Below, in pieces: positions 31,674-43,200 of a stretch of 62,000 nt of DNA. Numbering within the stretch: position 1 is the stretch's first letter; each line of letters starts with the position of its first letter. The position numbers and the translations under genes are program-made. The stretch lies in contig JBBHKE010000161.1 of assembly GCA_037447655.1 (NCBI GenBank), positions 153,046 to 215,045 of the forward strand. The letters run 5' to 3'. The stretch comes from Zygnema cylindricum (taxonomy: Eukaryota > Streptophyta > Zygnematophyceae > Zygnematales > Zygnemataceae). The notes below the pieces were generated by a model that had not been told where the DNA came from, searched no databases, and worked only from the letters and a program-made list of their open reading frames with translations.

Positions 31674-33035
31674 TGTTGAATTTGGAAATCTTTACTCAGT
31701 AGATAAAGCTGTGAGGAGGAATAAAGGACTTAGAATATTTTGGGAAATGGAAACCTGTAATACTTACCTCAAATAGTGTTACAGTAATAGAAGATTAAGA
31801 GAGTGTACTATACGGCCAGCTGGACACGCGTCGACAAGAAAAGGGTGTTGCAGGTTTTACGGAGTAGCGCCGATGACCAATTACACGTGTCGGGAGAATA
31901 ACGAGCGGATTGACAAAATTTGACGAACGGAACAAAAACCGAATACCTGGGAAAGTATGGTAAGGTCAGCCAAGAAGGGTCGTTGATTGACATCGAATTA
32001 ACGGACGCGATTCAGAAAAGACCACAAATGACGAAGCACACTTAGACGCTATAAGGTGTTTCGTACTACATGACAACTAGTGTTGGGTATCGAGGACCTA
32101 TTGCCGATATTCGATATTATCGAATTTTAGCTACCCGATAATCGATATATCGAGACCATGTACGGAGAAGCTAAATATCATGATTTTTTTTTTCCGGATT
32201 TTTTTTTTTCCAACCCCCCCCTCCCCCCCGTGGCGGGCGTGAGGGGGGGGGTCTGTACCATTATCCTTACGGTTTGCCGTACTTCCCCTGTACGGTATAT
32301 GTACGGATACCCATTTTTTGCGATATATATCGCGATAATTTATTTTGGTCGCGGTACGATATATCGAGAAATTTCCTCGATCGATATTCGATATATCGAA
32401 TATCGAAATTATCGCAATATGAAACTACCCGATACCCAACACTAATGACAACAGTCAGCCGGATGCTATGGACCACTGCTGACTAAGCGCTAGGAACATT
32501 TAATGTACGGTCTTCTATTTGTAAATATCTAGAAAAAAGGATTTGTAATTTAGTTGATTTAAAATAGTGTCGCACTATTCAGATTTAGAGAAATGGCAAA
32601 ATTAGGTTTTGGAAGTACTCCTGGAATAGTAAGTACAATTTTAGTACTTTGTCATAGCATAGGACAGTACTGTAGTACAATCACTTAAATTAGTGTGACC
32701 AGTAGATACTCAGTGTGAGTATATAGGTTAGGACTTAGACAAATTGTAATCATCCAAGTGTTGGGATATTAATCTACTAAGGTAGTTTTTGTGAATCTGC
32801 AGTGTGAATATCTTATCGTTGACTGGATCAATTGAGTTGAATCTTTGTAGAGTGATTCTACACTGTGCTTACTACTGTTTTGCAGAATTTGAGTATGCAT
32901 TGATCACGGAGTTGCATTCTGTCACATCTTGAAGTTGACTGTTGAGTAGGGTGTTTGTTAGCTTCTGCTTTAAATGTCTACTTCCACTACTACTGCTTCT
33001 GGGTCTCCTCCTGCTACTGTGGTTGTAGAACAACA
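31674..33035 (+). repeat. Element F 5' LTR (with MITE)
   Basis: 1362 bp including the 367-bp MITE and its duplicated 8-bp target. Starts TGTTGAATTTGGAAATC and ends GAACAACA. The gag ATG (32974) lies 62 bases before the LTR end. Confidence 0.88.
32078..32444. mobile_element. hAT-like MITE inserted in F 5' LTR
   Basis: 367 bp with perfect 15-bp inverted ends TAGTGTTGGGTATCG / CGATACCCAACACTA and a perfect 8-bp target duplication ATGACAAC (32070-32077, 32445-32452). The undisrupted target is seen in the 3' LTR (ACATGACAACAGTC near 37580). The 8-bp duplication and TAG end identify the hAT superfamily. No transposase is encoded; the interior has T and C/G homopolymer runs and many CGATAT words. 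Confidence 0.92.
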
Positions 33036-33156
33036 GGTTATTGGCCTTTCATCAAGAATTCCCATATTCAATGGCCAAAAATATGCATATTGGGAGGCGA
33101 TGGTTGAATCCACATTTGAAACTGCTGATCTATTGGGGTCTTGGATGGTACTTTAG
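32974..33156 (+). pseudogene. gag: Element F gag, 5' part
   Basis: Begins MSTSTTTASG inside the LTR, crosses the primer-site relic as QQVIGLSSRIPIFNG and keeps KYAYWEAMVESTFE, the conserved gag start. A frameshift near 33140 ends it; the remainder continues at 33173. Confidence 0.8.
33036..33050 (+). other. Primer-binding site relic, F
   Basis: GGTTATTGGCCTTTC, 11 of 15 matches to the tRNA-iMet complement. The ATG has become ATT. Confidence 0.55.
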
Positions 33157-33172
33157 ATGAAACAGATGCGAG

Positions 33173-35557
33173 TTGGGTGAAGAAAAACTCACTGGCGCGA
33201 AACAATCTGATTCTGTGCATCTCCGAGAATTTGGTCATGTCTCGGCTCAAAATGAAGAAATCAAAGAGATTTGGGAATCACTAAAAACTGCTTTTGAGAA
33301 ATCTAATGTCCAGGAGGAACTTCTTGTGGCTAGACAAATCTGGGACTATAAATACTCCGGAGGGAGTATGGTGGAATATTGTGATAACTTTCGTGCTTTG
33401 ATTGATGCACATTCGTCTGCTGGTGGCTCGTTTCCTGAGTTCCAGCAGGCAGCTTTACTTGTTAGAGGACTCCCTATTAACATGAAAGGAGTTTCTGTCC
33501 AGCTGAAAACTCATGATAAGTCTAGCTGGACATTTCAACTAGTATACAATCTGATCTTAGAAGAGGAAGCAACTACTAAAATACTTCAGGGAAAGAGAAA
33601 GGTAGAAGCTTTGAACACAGATTTTGACAGAAAAACTTTACTTAATCAGAACAGAAATCAGGATAGGAATCAGAATCTGAATCAATATAACAATAGGCCA
33701 AATAGACAGTCTACTACTTGTTTTTACTGTTCTGAAAAGGGACATGGATACAGGTACTATTCGAAGCTGAAAAAGGCAAATGAAACAGGACTATATCGTC
33801 CAGACTGGCATCAAAGCCCATATCATAAGGGCTTTTCTAGGAACTCTTCTCGGGGAACTGCTCTCTTCTCAGGTTCTCCAACTAAAGAGGATGATCCATT
33901 GTCTTATGTTCAAGATGAAGAAGCAGAATTATTCGCAATGGCAGCAACTATGGAGGGTCAAAAAGATACAGGATGGGTCATGGATATCGGAGCTTCGGCT
34001 CACATGTGTTGGAACAAGTCCAGATTTTCCAACCTCCAGGCGACAACTCCCAAGAACATCTACTATGCCTGCTGCATGAGTGTGCAGACTTCAACACAGG
34101 GTGATGTATCTTTAATGGTAGATGTGGGGGGAAAGTCAGTAAAAAGAACTCTCCACAATGTGTTATATGTACCTGAGTTCAAAAAGAATCTATTTTCTAC
34201 TTCCTTGGTAGAGAGCAAAGGTTTTGATGTAGTCCTCAAAGGAGGCAAACACGTTGTTAGCAAACTTGGTAAAGTTGCAGTGACAGGAACTAGAGATGCA
34301 AGCAAGATGTATAGGATGGATATGGCTGAATACAATGAAAATGATGTTCTCTATTCCAGTGTATCATCTGTCAATGAGCTATGGCATAAGAGATTAGGCC
34401 ATGTCAATCATGATAGCTTACAAAAGATGGTGAAGTCAGGGAAGGTTGAGGGTGTTTCTCTTACTTCTCAGCCTGTGAAATCATATGATGGATGCTCTTT
34501 TGGCAAGATTCACAGATTACCTTTTCCACAGCAATCTGACCACAGATCGGACAGGGTTTTACAACTTATCCACTCGGATGTTCTTGGTCCATCACAAGTT
34601 CCATCAGCTGGTGGTGTTCACTACATGGTTACATTCACTGATGACTACTCGAGGTTCACCAAAGTTTACTTCATGCAGCACAAGAGTGAAGTGTTTACAC
34701 ACTTCAAACACTACAAGGCATGGGCAAAAAAGCTGCATGGGGTTCCGATCCTTGCACTAAGATTGCACAACGGAGGAGAATATTCTTCAAATGAGTTCGA
34801 ACACTTTCTCCTCCAGGAAGGTATCAGTCATAACGTGATAGTTCCGTACACACCGAAACAGAATGGAGTATTTGAAAGACTAAATAGAACTGTAACAGAA
34901 AGTGCTAGATCTAAGCTTGCAGACAAAGGTTTAAATTTGAAATTTTGGGCTGAAGCACTAAATTGTGCGGTTTATATTAAAAATAGAATTGCATCTAGAT
35001 CGGTTGAGACTACACCCTATGAACTCTGGACAGGCATGAAACCAGATGTTAGTCACTTTAAAGTATTTGGCAGGAAATGTTTTGTCTTAGACACATCGCA
35101 CACAAGATGGAAAATGGAAGCTAAAGGCTTACCTAGAATCTTTATGGGATATGATGACAATGCAAAAGGTTATAGGGTATATGTCTTTGAGAAAAAGAAA
35201 GTTATTGTATGTAGAAATATACGGTTGAAAGATGAACAGGATTCGGTTGATCTGTTCACAATCACCAAATGTGAACAACCAAGAAAGGTACAAGAATATG
35301 TGATCTTTCAGCATACTCACCCTGTCTATTTTAAGTCACAGTTACCGGCCACAACTACATCTCCACAGGTTCCTCTACCAGATGCAGCACCTGCTGTAGA
35401 ACCAGAATCTAAACAACTTCCTACACATGTGGAATCAGCAAATCTAGATCCGGTTTCGGCACATGCAACAGCTCAGAACAGGAAAGCAAATAGCAGGCTG
35501 CCAACAGTTTCAGCGTCAGAATTTACGGGGGGAAGAAGAACCAGCAGCCGTCTGTAA
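33173..35557 (+). pseudogene. Element F gag-protease-integrase with lost active sites
   Basis: A 794-codon frame that is open but enzymatically dead. The zinc knuckle reads CFYCSEKGHGYRYY (last cysteine lost, about residues 183-196). The protease motif is DIGAS in place of DSGAS. The integrase zinc region has SYDGC where CDGC is usual. The catalytic site RSDNGGEY has become LRLHNGGEY, losing the second aspartate, while ERLNRTV keeps the glutamate. It ends in a TAA after GGRRTSSRL, just before reverse transcriptase. The long open frame is therefore not evidence of activity. Confidence 0.88.
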
Positions 35558-37157
35558 GCAAGCTCACATTTTGCTTTCTCTGCAGTTACAACGGAACCGC
35601 TAACAATTCAGGAGGCCTTCTCATCACTAGAGAGAATAAGCGGTAAATGACGAAAAGAAGTCCTTCATGGAGGCGCAAACGTGGGATATGGTGGATCTTC
35701 CTCCGGGCAAGAAAGCCATCAGCAGCAAATGGGTGTTCAAAGTGAAGCTCAACCCGGATAACACCGTTGAAAGATACAAAGGCCAGACTTGTGGCCAAAG
35801 GTTACAATCACAAAGAAGGTATTGATTTTGAGGAAACCTTCTCTCCAGTTGTTAGATTTCCCACTGTTAGAATCTTACTATGATTGGTTGCTATGGAAAA
35901 TATGGAAGTCCACCAGATGGACGTTAAGACTGCCTTCCTGCATGGAGAATTAGAGGAGACCATTTACATGAAACAACCGGAGATGTATGCAGAGAAAGGG
36001 AAAGAAGACTTAGTGTGTAAACTAGTAAAATCCTTGTATGGGCTGAAACAAGCCCCCAAACAATGGAACCTAAAACTAGATGAATTTCTTACTGGACTAG
36101 GATTTCAAAGGATTAGTTCAGATCATTCAGTGTATGAACTGCAAGGGGAGGATGGGATTCTTTGTATTGCTGTATATGTGGATGACTTGCTTTTAATAAG
36201 CAAATCTATGGATGAAAAAATCGAATTAAAGCGGCTTTAAGGTCGAGATTCGAGATGAAGGACCTTGGTGAATCTAAGTATATCTTAGGAATACAAGTAA
36301 GAGACAGAAACAGAAAACTAATTATGTTAACCCAAAAGGAAGCAATAAGTGATATGCTGGAAAAATTTGAAATCAAAGATGTAAAAGGATTTGTTTCTCC
36401 CATGGAATTCAGACAGAAACTTGATGGAAGTGAGTCAGACTCAAGCATAATGGTTAGTGAGAGTCTAAAGTCAGGGGAGGAAGAATTTATGGCTTCAAAG
36501 CCGTATAAAAAGGTAGTGGGAAGTCTCATATACTTCATGAATTGTACGAGACTTGACATTGCAGCAGCTGTAGGAGTCCTAAGTAGAAGTCGGCAGAATC
36601 CCAAAAGGGTAGAGTGGGAAGCTGCAAAAAGAGTTTTGAGATACCTTACAGGCACTCGAGATCTTAAGCTGATACTCGGAGGAGGAGAAGTGAAAATGCA
36701 GACTTGGAGTGACGCCAGCTATGGGGATATGCCAAGCTGACAATCCACAACCGGCTTCGTCCTAAAGATCAGAGATGGAACTTGCTGTTGGAGCAGCAAG
36801 CAGCAAAAGGTTACAGCACAGTGTATAATGGAGTCAAAGTACATGGCAGCAACTTCTGCACTCAAAAAACTCCTATGGATTAAGTCAATTTTGCAAGAAC
36901 TTGGATACATGCAGATAGGTCCACAGCTTATTTGGTGTGAAAATCAGGCAGCCATTGCTATTGCTACTAACCCGAGTCATCATTTTAAAAGCAAACACAT
37001 GGATGTCAGACTTCATTTTGTGAGGGAAAATGTGATTGCAAGAGTGTTAAAATTGTGTTATTTACCGGATGAGAAAATGGTTGCTGACATGTTAACCAAA
37101 CCCCTTTCTGCTCCTAAGTTATAGTTTTGTAGAAAGGCTATTGGGCTGAGTGAGTGA
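35558..37157 (+). pseudogene. Element F reverse transcriptase and RNase H, broken
   Basis: Stops or frameshifts occur near 35650, 35790, 35880, 36240 and 36740. Intact stretches include MDVKTAFLHGELEETIYMKQ (35920-35980) and AVYVDDLLLIS (about 36168-36200, polymerase site intact), then TWSDASYGDMP, CCWSSKQQKVTAQ, ENQAAIAIATNPSHHFKSKH and MVADMLTKPLS. The final TGA at 37155-37157 precedes the purine tract. Confidence 0.87.
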
Positions 37158-37165
37158 CAAGGTCT

Positions 37166-37180
37166 AAAGATTTAGGGGAG
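37166..37180 (+). other. Polypurine tract, F
   Basis: AAAGATTTAGGGGAG directly before the LTR. A near-copy occurs inside element C at about 19879-19893. Confidence 0.75.
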
Positions 37181-37827
37181 TGTTGAATTTGGAAATCTTT
37201 ACTTTGTAGATAGAGCTATGAGGAGGAATTAGGGACTTATAATATTTTGGGAAATAGAAACCTGTTATACTTACCTCAAATAGTGTTATAGTAATAGAAT
37301 TTGAAAGAGAGTGTACTGTTCGGCCAGCTGGACACGCGTCGACAGGAAAAGGGTGTTGCAGGTTTTACAGAGTAGTGCCGATGACCAGTTACACGTGTCG
37401 GGAGAATAACGAGCGGATTGACGAAATTGGACAAACGGAACAAAAACCGCATACCTCGGAAAGTATGGTACGGTCAGCCAAGAAGGGTCGTTGATTGACA
37501 TCGAATTAACGGACGCGATTTAGAAGGGACCACAAATGACGAAGCACACTTGGACCCTATCAGGTGCATCGTACTACATGACAACAGTCAGCCGGATGCT
37601 ATGGACCACTGCTGACTAAGCGCCAGGAACATTTAATGTACGGTATTCTATTTGTAAATATCTGGAAACAAATATTTGTAGTTTTGCTGATTTAAAATAG
37701 TGTCGTACTATTCAGATTTCACGGAGTTGGTTGTTGACTAGGGTGTTTGTTAGCTTTTGCTTTAAATGTTTACTTCCACTACTACTGCTTTTAGGTCTCC
37801 TCCTGCTACTGTGGTTATAGAACAACA
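37181..37827 (+). repeat. Element F 3' LTR, internally deleted
   Basis: 647 bp, starts TGTTGAATTTGGAAATC and ends GAACAACA. Relative to the 5' LTR it lacks the MITE and about 300 bp corresponding to 32590-32900. Confidence 0.88.
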
Positions 37828-37855
37828 AGGACTTATGGAGGTCTCAGAGTTTCAT
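37828..37855 (+). repeat. Orphan D-type LTR end
   Basis: AGGACTTATGGAGGTCTCAG and the next eight bases are the last bases of the element D LTR (compare 28116-28143), joined directly to the end of the F LTR. Confidence 0.8.
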
Positions 37856-39365
37856 CATTAGGCTAAAAATGCCTAATGTATGGGAAATTTGACGCACGGT
37901 TGTATGATGCGATGTACAACCATGTTGGGTGAGCGGGGACATCCGAACGGATGTTGACAATTTCTCGGACGGGGTTCAACCAGTGGTCAATATGCCGAGC
38001 CTCCCCATAACGCCAATTGTTCGGCCAATCCTCGATTGGGATGCAATGGGCAGCCGTTGGTCCAAAGCCATCCATGGCCTCATCTCCGATAGGAGGCGAG
38101 AATAATCAATCTGGTTCTTCCTCTCGAATTACCAATTCGCGCTCGACCAAATTTTGAGGTCCTTGTACTGCCACGAGAGCTCTATCACGGTTCGGTGATG
38201 GTGGAAAAGGGACAACCTCGTCTTCGTCTCCATATTCTTCCTCTATGCGTCTCTGCGAGCTTTCCGAAGATTGTTGGTCCGAGGTTGAGGGATCGTCGTC
38301 GTACCGGGTCTACCGAGGTTTCGACTTCCGCCTCACTCTCTTCCTCTTTCGGAAATGCATTTTCTTTGTCGTTCCTCTCATTTTCCTTATCTTGTTCAAC
38401 GTGAACGTTATGTAGATTGTTGTTGTTATTGCCAGGGTTGGCTCCCCAAATTCTATTAAGGGTCCACGTACTTTCAAACACTTAATCTCACTTAAAAAAT
38501 AAGAAATAGGAGTAGCCGAAAAGGAAGAAAGTGGCAACCCAGGCAAATGTGGAAGAAGTAGCAATAGTTTCGTTGCCATTATCACAAATACATTTTTATT
38601 ATACACGAGCTACAAGTGAAAGTGAATTTGCGGGGTAATAATGGAGGGATTTGGCATTTTGATTTTTTCGTTAAAAATTCAAATTTTGCACTCTAACATG
38701 CCTTTAAATTTAAAAATAATTCAAAATGCGGGAATATAAGCGAGATCACGTAAACGTTGGTTCAATTGCCAGAATATTTCAAAACTTACGCCGTCGATGT
38801 ATTGTTGATAGCGCCATGGAAACGCCTCAAACTTACATGTTGTACGGCAAAAAGATGATGGGAAAAAATGCGGCGTCGTAACCCTGGCAATCGGTTGTTC
38901 TTACATCATCTATGAAACACGACCAACTTTAGGAATGTGTGGATGGTAAACATGCCACGTGTTTTCGGCAACAACCAATGATAATCTTACGACAGCGCCT
39001 GGTCAGTTTTTGTCGTTGAGTTACTACCAATTAGAATTAACATGTATCCTATAAGTGTTTTTTTTTTCGTTTTACGTTAAATTAGAATTAACAGTGATAC
39101 TAATAAGAGGTTTATTTGTCGTTTGATCTAAGTAAACGCATCCTATTAGACTTATGTCCCAATATCACATTGCATTAATTGTAATAAAGCATCCCACTAG
39201 GCACCTTATTAAGGTTAAGGGTCCGTATTTAACGTCACACAACGTTCGTTCACCCCGCGAACGAACAAAAAATTAAAATAAATCACAAAGTTCAATGTAC
39301 GTTATGTGAAACGAAACGTAAACATAGAATACCTTCCGTTATGGTTTTGTTGATTATACAACACA
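37856..39365. other. Intergenic DNA with an unidentified decayed ORF region
   Basis: On the minus strand, frames at 38310-38606, 38185-38481 and 37863-38075 lie end to end with frame changes. The first peptide starts with a hydrophobic leucine-rich run; the second has a charged segment (DKENERNDKEN) followed by RGRIWRRRRG; the third has EDWPNNWRYGEARHIDHW. I do not recognise the family. It may be one degenerate gene or an unknown transposon. 38640-39365 shows nothing supported. Confidence 0.3.
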
Positions 39366-39370
39366 TATTT

Positions 39371-40261
39371 TGAAGTTCTGTGGTCTCCATTGACCCACAG
39401 AATGAGCAGCCTATGTAAAGCCTCTAGGATAATATTTGCCCCTTCTACTTTCCCGCTGAATAAGCGCCACCCAGGCACACAAATATTCTGACCACTCTCA
39501 CCCTTGTGAGGACAAGACTCCCCTAAGTCAAACGCAAAAAGAATCACTGAATTTGCTCACCCGAGCAGTAAGTTATGGCTGGTCAAAGATGACCTTTATA
39601 GTTACAAGCTCTCTTAGAGAGAGAGGTACCTAAATATTACTAAGTCTCGGTCTGCCTACTCACGACTACCTACTATTAAACCTTAGTCCAATAGGAACAC
39701 TATAAAGTACAAGAAGGTACAATGGGCGATGTACTTATTGTACAACCATTGTACGACAAGGTCTACAAGGTGACACCTGTCATATCGGAAGCCATGGTTC
39801 CTCCTCCCATCTTCTCCGGTATCAAATAATGTGGCGCCACGTGGCACCGCGTGACGCTATATCCGTATGCCGCCAAAAAGCTCACTTCGTGTGGCGGCTA
39901 TAATACCGGCTGTCCGATCAAAACATATTTTACACGGTTCAGATTCGCGTACATGCAGAAATTGCTCCTTTTGGTTAGTCTGCTGTTAATTAGCTGTTTC
40001 GTTAATGTTTATATATTTATGAAACCCGTCACGTGTATCGTTTCGTAACGCCTTAATGGTTAAGGCGTTGGGCTAAAAAGAATCTAGAGCTCACAGGTTC
40101 AAATCTAGACCTAGGCATCATTTTAGCCAATATGCCCTTAACTGCAAAAACTGCCACTTTCTAAATATGGCGGCAGCCATGGCGCGCCTTTGATCCATAC
40201 TCTCTTTCTGTATAACAAAACTAAAATAGGGAAGTGAACTATTAATTACCTCTTTTCAACA
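39371..40261 (-). repeat. Element G 3' LTR
   Basis: Minus strand TGTTGAAAAGAGG ... ACTTCA. It still has the open LTR-borne gag start (ATGGAGACCACAGAACTTCA), unlike the 5' LTR. TCGTACAA at 39756-39749. Confidence 0.95.
40049..40117 (+). other. tRNA-like module, antisense in G 3' LTR
   Basis: Plus strand, opposite to the element. AATGGTTAAGGCGTTGG closely resembles the D arm and anticodon 5' strand of plant tRNA-Ser (as I recall it), and GGTTCAAATCT contains a B box. The ends GCCT and AGGC can pair as a short acceptor-like stem. Length 69, so a long serine-type variable arm is absent. Confidence 0.6.
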
Positions 40262-40274
40262 CTCCCCTTAATTC
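40262..40274 (-). other. Polypurine tract, G
   Basis: Minus strand GAATTAAGGGGAG between the pol TAG and the 3' LTR. Confidence 0.85.
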
Positions 40275-43200
40275 CTAGTCACTTTTCAATTTTAATCCAC
40301 AGTTTTCTCTGCAATAAATCAACTTAGGGGAAGGCACTGCTTTTGTCATCATGTCTGCAATCATTTCTCTATCAGTTTTATGAACCAGTTTAATAATTTT
40401 ATTTTCTACCTTCTCTCTAACAAAGCTTAGTCTAATATCCATATGATTAGCTTTGAAGTGATGTTTCGGATTAGCTGCAATCGAGATAGCAGCTTGATTA
40501 TCACAAAAAACATTTTGCGTTCCAGACTTCATGAACCCAAGTTCTTCAAGAAGAGATTTAACCCACATTAATTCTTTGGTGGCAGCACAGGAAGCCATGT
40601 ATTCAGCCTCCATAGTGGACTGAGCAACTACTTTTTGGTGCTTGCTACTCCAACAACATGCACCGGATCCAATTTGCAACACAAATCCAGTCGTACACCT
40701 CCTTAAAGGCACATCTCCATAACTGGCATCACTCCAAGTGGTGATGTCAGTGTGCTCCCCTCCCAAATGCAACCATAATTCCCTTGTCCCCACCAGATAC
40801 CTCATCACCCTTTTGGCAGCCTCCCAATCTCTCTTTCTTGGTTCATTTAGATTTCTACTAAGGACGCCTACAGCTGCAGCTATATCCGGACGGGTACAGT
40901 TCATAAAATAAATTAAACTGCCTACAATCTGCCGATAAGGGATATTTTCTATAAATTTTCTTTCTATCTCGTCCATCTCATCATTAATGATGAATATTCC
41001 TCCCTCTTCACTCCCCTCACTCACTTTCTTCAAATCCATGGGAGTAGTACATCCGTTTGCTTTCTCCATTTGAAATTTTTCTAGCATATTACCGATTGCT
41101 TCTTTTTGAGTGAGTCTTTTAATTCTATTCCCTCTATCTCTCTCCATCTGAATTCCCAAAATGTACTTTGCTTTGCCAAGATCTTTCATATCAAAACTGC
41201 TTCTAAGATCCCGTTTTAGTTTGTTAATTTTATCTAAAGACTTACTTAAGACCAACAAATCATCAACATAAATAGCAATAAATATCACTTCATTCTCATC
41301 CTCAAATAAATATATAGAGTGATCTGAACTAATTCTGATATACCCCAAACCGGTCAGAAATTCGTCGAGCTTTATATTCCACTGTCGCGGGGCTTGCTTA
41401 AGCCCATAGAGTGATTTTATCAGTTTGCAAACTTTGTTTTCTTCCCCACTTTCCACGAATCCTTCCGGTTGCCTCATATAAATTTCTTCTTCTAACTCTC
41501 CGTGCAAAGAGGCAGTTTTAATATCCATCTGGTGGATTTCCATATCCTTCGCTGCGGCTATACTTAAAAGGATTTTAAGAGAAGGAAATCCGACTACAGG
41601 TGCCAAGTTTTCTTCGTAGTCTATCCCCTCTTTTTGTGTATAACCTTTTGCAACTAACCTAGCTTTGTACCTCTCAATGGTATTATCCGGGTTTAATTTA
41701 AGTTTAAACACCCACTTACATCCGATCGGTTTTCGGTCCGGTGGACAATCTACCAACTCCCATGTATTGGCTTCCATGATAGAGGCCATTTCTTCATTTA
41801 TAGCTGTGATCCACCGGCTACTTTCTGGAGTGTTTATGGCCTCTAAGTATGTTTGAGGTTCATCTGGGTGAGACATCTTTGTGAGTTGGTTATTTACTTG
41901 TCTTTCTTGAAGTCGTTTACTACTTCTTCTTCCCCCTTCAAAATCGGACGCCGGTATGGAAGGCATCCTTGGGTTTCGTTTTGGGAGATTTTCAGCTTCC
42001 CTATCTTCCAATTCCGGTGTCTCATCAAGTTCCTCATCGGTTTCCACTTCGTATTGTGGCGTTGCCTCGGATGTTGTCCTTTCCTCCTTCTCCTTTGGTA
42101 GATCTGCAGATTTTTCTTTTTCTCCCTCTTCCTTCTCTTCATTTTCTAAGTCAAAGTCAAAAAACTGATCCGTTTCAAATCTGATTTTGACTTCTTTATT
42201 ATATTTGAATGGATCAATGGACTTCTCTTCATTCATCACCACTATGTGTTTTACCAAAATTATATCTCTCTTTTTCAAGTCATACACTCGGTATCCTTTT
42301 GTGCTCTCATCATATCCTACAAGATATCCTGGTTTCCCTCTTCCCTCTAACTTCCATTTAGTCTTATCGGAATCCAAACTGTAGACTTGACTTCCGAACA
42401 CTCTCAAACTAGACAAATCAGGCTTTTTTCGTGTCCACCTCTCATACGGAGTTTCCTCCTTATTTGCTGAAGTTAGGACTCTATTTTTGATGAAATTAGC
42501 ATAGTTCATAGACTCAGCCCAAAACTGCAACCCTATCCTCTTATTACTTAACATACTTCTAGACATATCTCCTAAAGTTCTATTCACTCTTTCTGCTACT
42601 CCATTTTGTTCCGGATTATAGGGAACAGTTTTCTCATGATGAATTCCTTCTTCTTTAAGATATTCTTCAAAATCCCTTGAGGTGCATTCTTTCCCATTAT
42701 CACTTCTTATCTCTTTTATTGAGGTTTCATGTAGCTTTTCACTCCATACTTTATACTCTTTGAAACATCTTAATACCTCTGACTTATGTCTGAGAAAGTA
42801 TACCTTCGTGTATCTAGACCAATCATCTATGATAGTTAACATCCATCTCTTCCCCCCATGTGAAGCATACCTAGCAGGTCCCCAAACATCAGTGTGAACT
42901 AGATCTAATACTTTCTCTCTCCTAAATGTGGTTGCCTTTGGAAATGGAAGTCTATGAATCTTCCCTTGGGCACATCCACTACAACCATCAAAGGTCTCAT
43001 CATCTTCAAAAGTAATACCCTCCACTATTCCCTTTTTCTTCATTTTCTTTAATCTATCTAGATGCACATGCCCCAACCTTTTATGCCAAAGCATCATCTC
43101 ACTTGCACACGAGTAGAGAACACTCTTTTCATTGCAAAGTACAATTCTGAACATTCCTTGACTACCCTTCTCATCTATGAAATAAACCTCATTATCAAAG

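Larger units (their letters stand above)
31674..37827 (+). mobile_element. Ty1/copia element F, old and broken
   Basis: LTR, primer-site relic, gag, pol and purine tract are all present in order. The LTRs differ at roughly 8-9 percent of positions in the first 400 bases. The 3' LTR has a large internal deletion and ends next to a piece of D-type LTR. The flanks (AATAC, AGGAC) do not form a target duplication. A hAT-like MITE inserted into the 5' LTR after the LTRs had diverged. Confidence 0.88.

Noticed and set aside
41894-42142. Frames opposite the G gag-pol (for example 41853-42168)
   Set aside because: Antisense shadows of the 1470-codon frame, without motifs.
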